A DNA stretch of 7,625 nucleotides, taken from positions 1-7,625 of the forward strand of contig JACQVC010000181.1 of assembly GCA_016209995.1 (NCBI GenBank), read 5' to 3'. The position numbers and the translations under genes were made by a program. Positions 5,092-7,625 of the stretch are shown piece by piece. Under the pieces are notes generated by a model. That model worked only from the letters and a program-made list of their open reading frames with translations. It had not been told where the DNA came from and searched no databases. Source of the stretch: Gemmatimonadota bacterium. GTDB taxonomy: Bacteria > Gemmatimonadota > Gemmatimonadetes > Longimicrobiales > Gaopeijiaceae. Position 1 is the stretch's first letter. The number at the start of each line of letters is the position of its first letter.

Positions 5092-6744
5092 ATGGTTGTG
5101 CGAATCATGCGACTCTGGCTTTCAGTGACGTGCGTTCTCGTCCTCGCGGGCTGCGCCGGAGATACCGAAGCGCTCCGGCCGGGGTTGATCGAACATGCCG
5201 TGGCTCCCGCCGAGCTCATCTCCGCCTCCGAGGGCCTTCTCAGGCTGGGCGCGGTGACCTATGGCCAGCACTGCGCTGCTTGCCATGGCGTGGACGGCGA
5301 CGGAGCAGGAGAAGCGGCGTACCTGCTCTATCCGCGGCCACGCGACTTCACCACCGGCAGCCATCGCGTCGTGTCGACGTGGGACGGCGTGCCAACCGAC
5401 GAGGATCTGTTCCGCACGATCTCGCGGGGCATGCCGGGCTCCGCCATGCCGTCGTGGGCCCATTTGCCGGAGCGCACCCGCTGGGCGCTCGTGCACTACG
5501 TGAAGACGTTCTCGAAGAGGCCGCTTGAGGTCCGCGAACCCTCCGAGCCGGCGAGCTTCGGCGCAAGCGGCGCCGGGGTGATTCAGGTCCCTCCCGAGCC
5601 ACCGTACACACCAGAGGCCGAGGCCCGGGCGCGTGAGCTGTACGCGCAAGGGTGCGCGCCGTGCCACGGGCCGACCGGTCGCGGGGATGGTCCGCGGGAG
5701 CAGTTCGATTCGAAAGGGTTCCCGACGCGACCCCGCGACTTCGGGGCCGGCGTGTTCCGGGGCAGTTCCGATCCCGAAGGGGTGTATCGACGGATTGTGG
5801 CGGGAATGCCCGGCTCGCCGATGCCGCAGAGCGGCTATCTGCACGGAAACGACGCCTGGCACCTGACGCACTTCGTGCGGTCGATGTCGAGCCCCGAGCG
5901 GCGCGCGCGTGCGGAGATGCGGCAGTTCCGGATCGTGGCAAGCCGCGTGCCGGACCTGCCCCGCCATCCCGATTCCGGCATCTGGCGCAACGTGCCGGCG
6001 GTCACCCTGCACTTGATGCCGCTGTGGTGGCGGGACGATCGGCCGGAAAGCGTGACCGTGCAGGCCGTACATGACGGCCGCGAGATCGCCGTCCTGATGC
6101 AGTGGCCCGACGCGACACCCAACGCGACAGCCATCCGTCCGCAGGACTTCCGCGACGCGGCGGCGATTGAGGTGTCGGCGAGCCAGAATCCGCCGTTTTT
6201 CGCCATGGGGCAGTCGGGCGAGCCGGTCAGAATCTGGATGTGGAAGGCGGAACGTCAGGCGGACCTCCAGCCGGCGTTCCAGGACCTCGAGACGGTGTAT
6301 CCGAACATCGGCATCGATTCGTATCCGAACCTGCTGAGGTCGCCGATCGAGCAGCCGGTGCGGAACGCCTTGACGCTCGAACTGGATCCGACGTTCGTGA
6401 CCGGGTGGGGGGCGGGCAACATCGTCTCCGATCCGACGCGCCGGACCGCCGCCGAAGACCTGGTGGCGGAAGGCTTTGGCACCTTGCAGGCGCGACCGCT
6501 GGCCGATCAGCCCGTGGCGGCGCAGGGGGTGTACGGGACCGGATCGTACCGCGTGCTCTTCAGGAGAGAGCTCGATCGGCGCGGTCGAGAATTTCCACGC
6601 GGCCGCGGCGCCGCGCGTGACTCGGTGACGTTCATCCCCGAAAGCCCGGTGGCCATTGCGTTCGCCGTGTGGGATGGCAGCGCCGGCGATCGCGACGGCA
6701 AGAAGTCGGTGACGATCTGGCAGGAACTGGTGTTGACGCCGTAA
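5092..6744 (+). CDS. Lipoprotein: two cytochrome c domains fused to an ethylbenzene-dehydrogenase-type heme b domain (Mo-enzyme gamma subunit)
   Basis: A 550-residue electron-transfer subunit. The N-terminus has basic residues, a hydrophobic stretch and a lipobox LAGC with C21 as the lipidated cysteine. Residue 22 is Ala, not Asp, so in a Gram-negative cell it would be sorted to the outer membrane. Two class I cytochrome c domains follow: CAACH at 61-65 with methionine candidates M114/M119 in GMPGSAMP, and CAPCH at 188-192 with M239/M244 in GMPGSPMP. The shared PRDF and GMPGS motifs show an internal duplication. Residues about 295-548 match the gamma-subunit domain of type II DMSO-reductase-family enzymes (EbdC, DdhC, SerC, NxrC): IAVLMQWPD, FFAMG, WGAGN and VAFAVWDGSAG...KKSVTIW. 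In EbdC the b heme is held by Met and Lys; M372 and K385 are candidates here. The Mo-enzyme gene starts 107 bases downstream. An earlier in-frame GTG at 4966 would add 42 residues and bury the signal, so I prefer 5092. Confidence 0.88.
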   Translation: MVVRIMRLWLSVTCVLVLAGCAGDTEALRPGLIEHAVAPAELISASEGLLRLGAVTYGQHCAACHGVDGDGAGEAAYLLYPRPRDFTTGSHRVVSTWDGVPTDEDLFRTISRGMPGSAMPSWAHLPERTRWALVHYVKTFSKRPLEVREPSEPASFGASGAGVIQVPPEPPYTPEAEARARELYAQGCAPCHGPTGRGDGPREQFDSKGFPTRPRDFGAGVFRGSSDPEGVYRRIVAGMPGSPMPQSGYLHGNDAWHLTHFVRSMSSPERRARAEMRQFRIVASRVPDLPRHPDSGIWRNVPAVTLHLMPLWWRDDRPESVTVQAVHDGREIAVLMQWPDATPNATAIRPQDFRDAAAIEVSASQNPPFFAMGQSGEPVRIWMWKAERQADLQPAFQDLETVYPNIGIDSYPNLLRSPIEQPVRNALTLELDPTFVTGWGAGNIVSDPTRRTAAEDLVAEGFGTLQARPLADQPVAAQGVYGTGSYRVLFRRELDRRGREFPRGRGAARDSVTFIPESPVAIAFAVWDGSAGDRDGKKSVTIWQELVLTP

Positions 6745-6768
6745 AGATCCGTTCGCCGTTCAGGGCTC

Positions 6769-6833
6769 ACGGGTCCACGTGCCCGTTCCAAACGGCAGCG
6801 CACGATGAAGCCTGCACCCTGAAGCCGGAACGG
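6769..6833. promoter_or_regulatory. inverted repeats between lipoprotein and Mo-enzyme genes
   Basis: ACGGGT (6769-6774) pairs with GCCCGT (6781-6786, one G-T pair), and CCGTTCC (6783-6789) can pair instead with GGAACGG (6827-6833) or, in shorter form, with AACGG (6791-6795). These are mutually exclusive folds in a 107-base spacer. No T run is present. It could adjust the subunit ratio or be chance; I do not see a promoter. Confidence 0.2.
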
Positions 6834-6851
6834 TAGTGGGAGCCTGAAGGT

Positions 6852-7625
6852 ATGGACGCGTCGAAGCCGACCGAACACGCGCGCGGCGTCATCCCGCGGC
6901 GAAGGTTTCTGAGCTGGCTCGGGGCCGGCGCCGGGACGTCGCTGCTCGGCCTGGAATGGGCCTGCACGTTTCTCGAGCCGGCTGTTGACGGCAACCCGCT
7001 GGCGCGGCACGTGGGCCGGGAGTGGGAAAAGATCTACCACGACCAGTATCGGTACGACTCCCGGTTCGACTGGGTCTGCTCGCCCAACGACACGCACGCG
7101 TGCCGCATTCGCGCCTACGTGCGGAACGGCATCGTCGTCCGGAGCGGCGAGACCTACGACTACCACACGTACGCCGATTTGTACGGAAACCACGCCAGCG
7201 GCAACTGGGAACCGCGGCAGTGCGCGAAAGGCTACACGTTTCACCGCGTGCTCTACGGCCCCTACCGCCTCAAGCATCCCATTGCGAGGCTGGGTTGGAC
7301 CAAGTGGGCCGAAGCGGGGTTCCCCGAGCTGACGCCCGAGCTGCGCGCCACGTACATGTTCGATCGGCGCGGCGAGGATACCTTCGTCCAGGTTTCGTGG
7401 GACGACGCGTTCCGATACGTTGCGCGAGCCCTCGTCGCGATCTCCCAGCGGTACAGCGGCGAGGCGGGCGCCCGGCGGCTGCTGGCGCAGGGGTATCAGC
7501 CGGAGATGGTGGCCGAAATGGGCGGCGCGGGGACCCGCACGCTGAAGATGCGGGGTGGCATGGGGTTGCTGGGGGTGCTGGGCAAGTACGGCATGTACCG
7601 CCTCAACAACTCGATGGCCCTGCTC
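6852..7625 (+). CDS. Molybdopterin oxidoreductase, type II DMSO reductase family, NxrA-like catalytic subunit (N-terminal part)
   Basis: The first 258 codons of a gene that continues past the right edge. The start ATG has GGGAG at 6838-6842, nine bases upstream. A twin-arginine signal is visible: PRRRFLSWLG at residues 15-24 followed by a hydrophobic stretch, so the folded enzyme would be exported by Tat. An Fe-S cluster region follows: C76, D80, C84 and, 39 residues later, C124 in CAKG. This matches the (H/C)x3Cx3C...C pattern of the family, with Asp in the middle cysteine position. The stretches ACRIRAYVRNGIVVR, GYTFHRVLYGPYRLKHP and VSWDDAF are typical of type II members, and as I recall are closest to nitrite oxidoreductase NxrA-like proteins. 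The Asp that binds Mo in this family would lie beyond the window. The triheme lipoprotein upstream is its probable electron partner. Family confidence is high; substrate (nitrite, other oxyanion or hydrocarbon) is undetermined. Confidence 0.88.
   Translation, partial: MDASKPTEHARGVIPRRRFLSWLGAGAGTSLLGLEWACTFLEPAVDGNPLARHVGREWEKIYHDQYRYDSRFDWVCSPNDTHACRIRAYVRNGIVVRSGETYDYHTYADLYGNHASGNWEPRQCAKGYTFHRVLYGPYRLKHPIARLGWTKWAEAGFPELTPELRATYMFDRRGEDTFVQVSWDDAFRYVARALVAISQRYSGEAGARRLLAQGYQPEMVAEMGGAGTRTLKMRGGMGLLGVLGKYGMYRLNNSMALL

Overview
The window is a high-GC bacterial segment from a Gram-negative-type cell envelope: it has Tat and lipoprotein signals and several c-type cytochromes. Almost everything concerns extracytoplasmic electron transfer. 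All the well-supported genes lie on the + strand, some with GTG starts. The mix of a multiheme cytochrome c, an FG-GAP/UnbV (CRTAC1-like) protein and a type II DMSO-reductase-family enzyme is what I would expect from soil or sediment lineages such as Acidobacteriota, Methylomirabilota/Rokubacteria or Myxococcota. That placement is an inference from gene content, not a sequence match.

Layout. (1) Bases 1-57, minus strand: a short piece of a DUF454/YbaN-type membrane protein cut off by an in-frame stop and by the window edge, probably the scar of a lost gene. (2) 226-2379: a large membrane cytochrome that joins five transmembrane helices carrying two well-placed histidine pairs (a likely di-heme b anchor) to a periplasmic domain with five c-heme motifs. 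(3) 2376-4163: a signal-anchored FG-GAP repeat protein with an ASPIC/UnbV end, overlapping the cytochrome stop by the four bases GTGA, so the two form a coupled pair. (4) 4164-4455: a non-coding gap with small inverted repeats. (5) 4456-4788: a small carboxymuconolactone-decarboxylase-family protein without the AhpD cysteine pair. (6) 4789-5091: a second gap with a 12-bp palindrome, a small hairpin and three tandem 22-bp repeats that look like operator sites. (7) 5092-6744: a lipoprotein with two cytochrome c domains fused to an ethylbenzene-dehydrogenase-type heme-b (gamma subunit) domain. (8) 6852 to the right edge: the start of a Tat-exported molybdenum enzyme of the type II DMSO reductase family, most like the periplasmic nitrite-oxidoreductase (NxrA) branch as I recall it; the gene runs off the window.

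How it may work together (inference): the Mo enzyme would oxidise or reduce a substrate in the periplasm and exchange electrons with the tri-heme lipoprotein (two c, one b). The b/c fusion cytochrome upstream would connect periplasmic hemes with the quinone pool across the inner membrane. The substrate cannot be told from this window. Nitrite/nitrate, another oxyanion or a hydrocarbon C-H bond are all known for this enzyme family. Whether the two halves of the window belong to one pathway is not proven.
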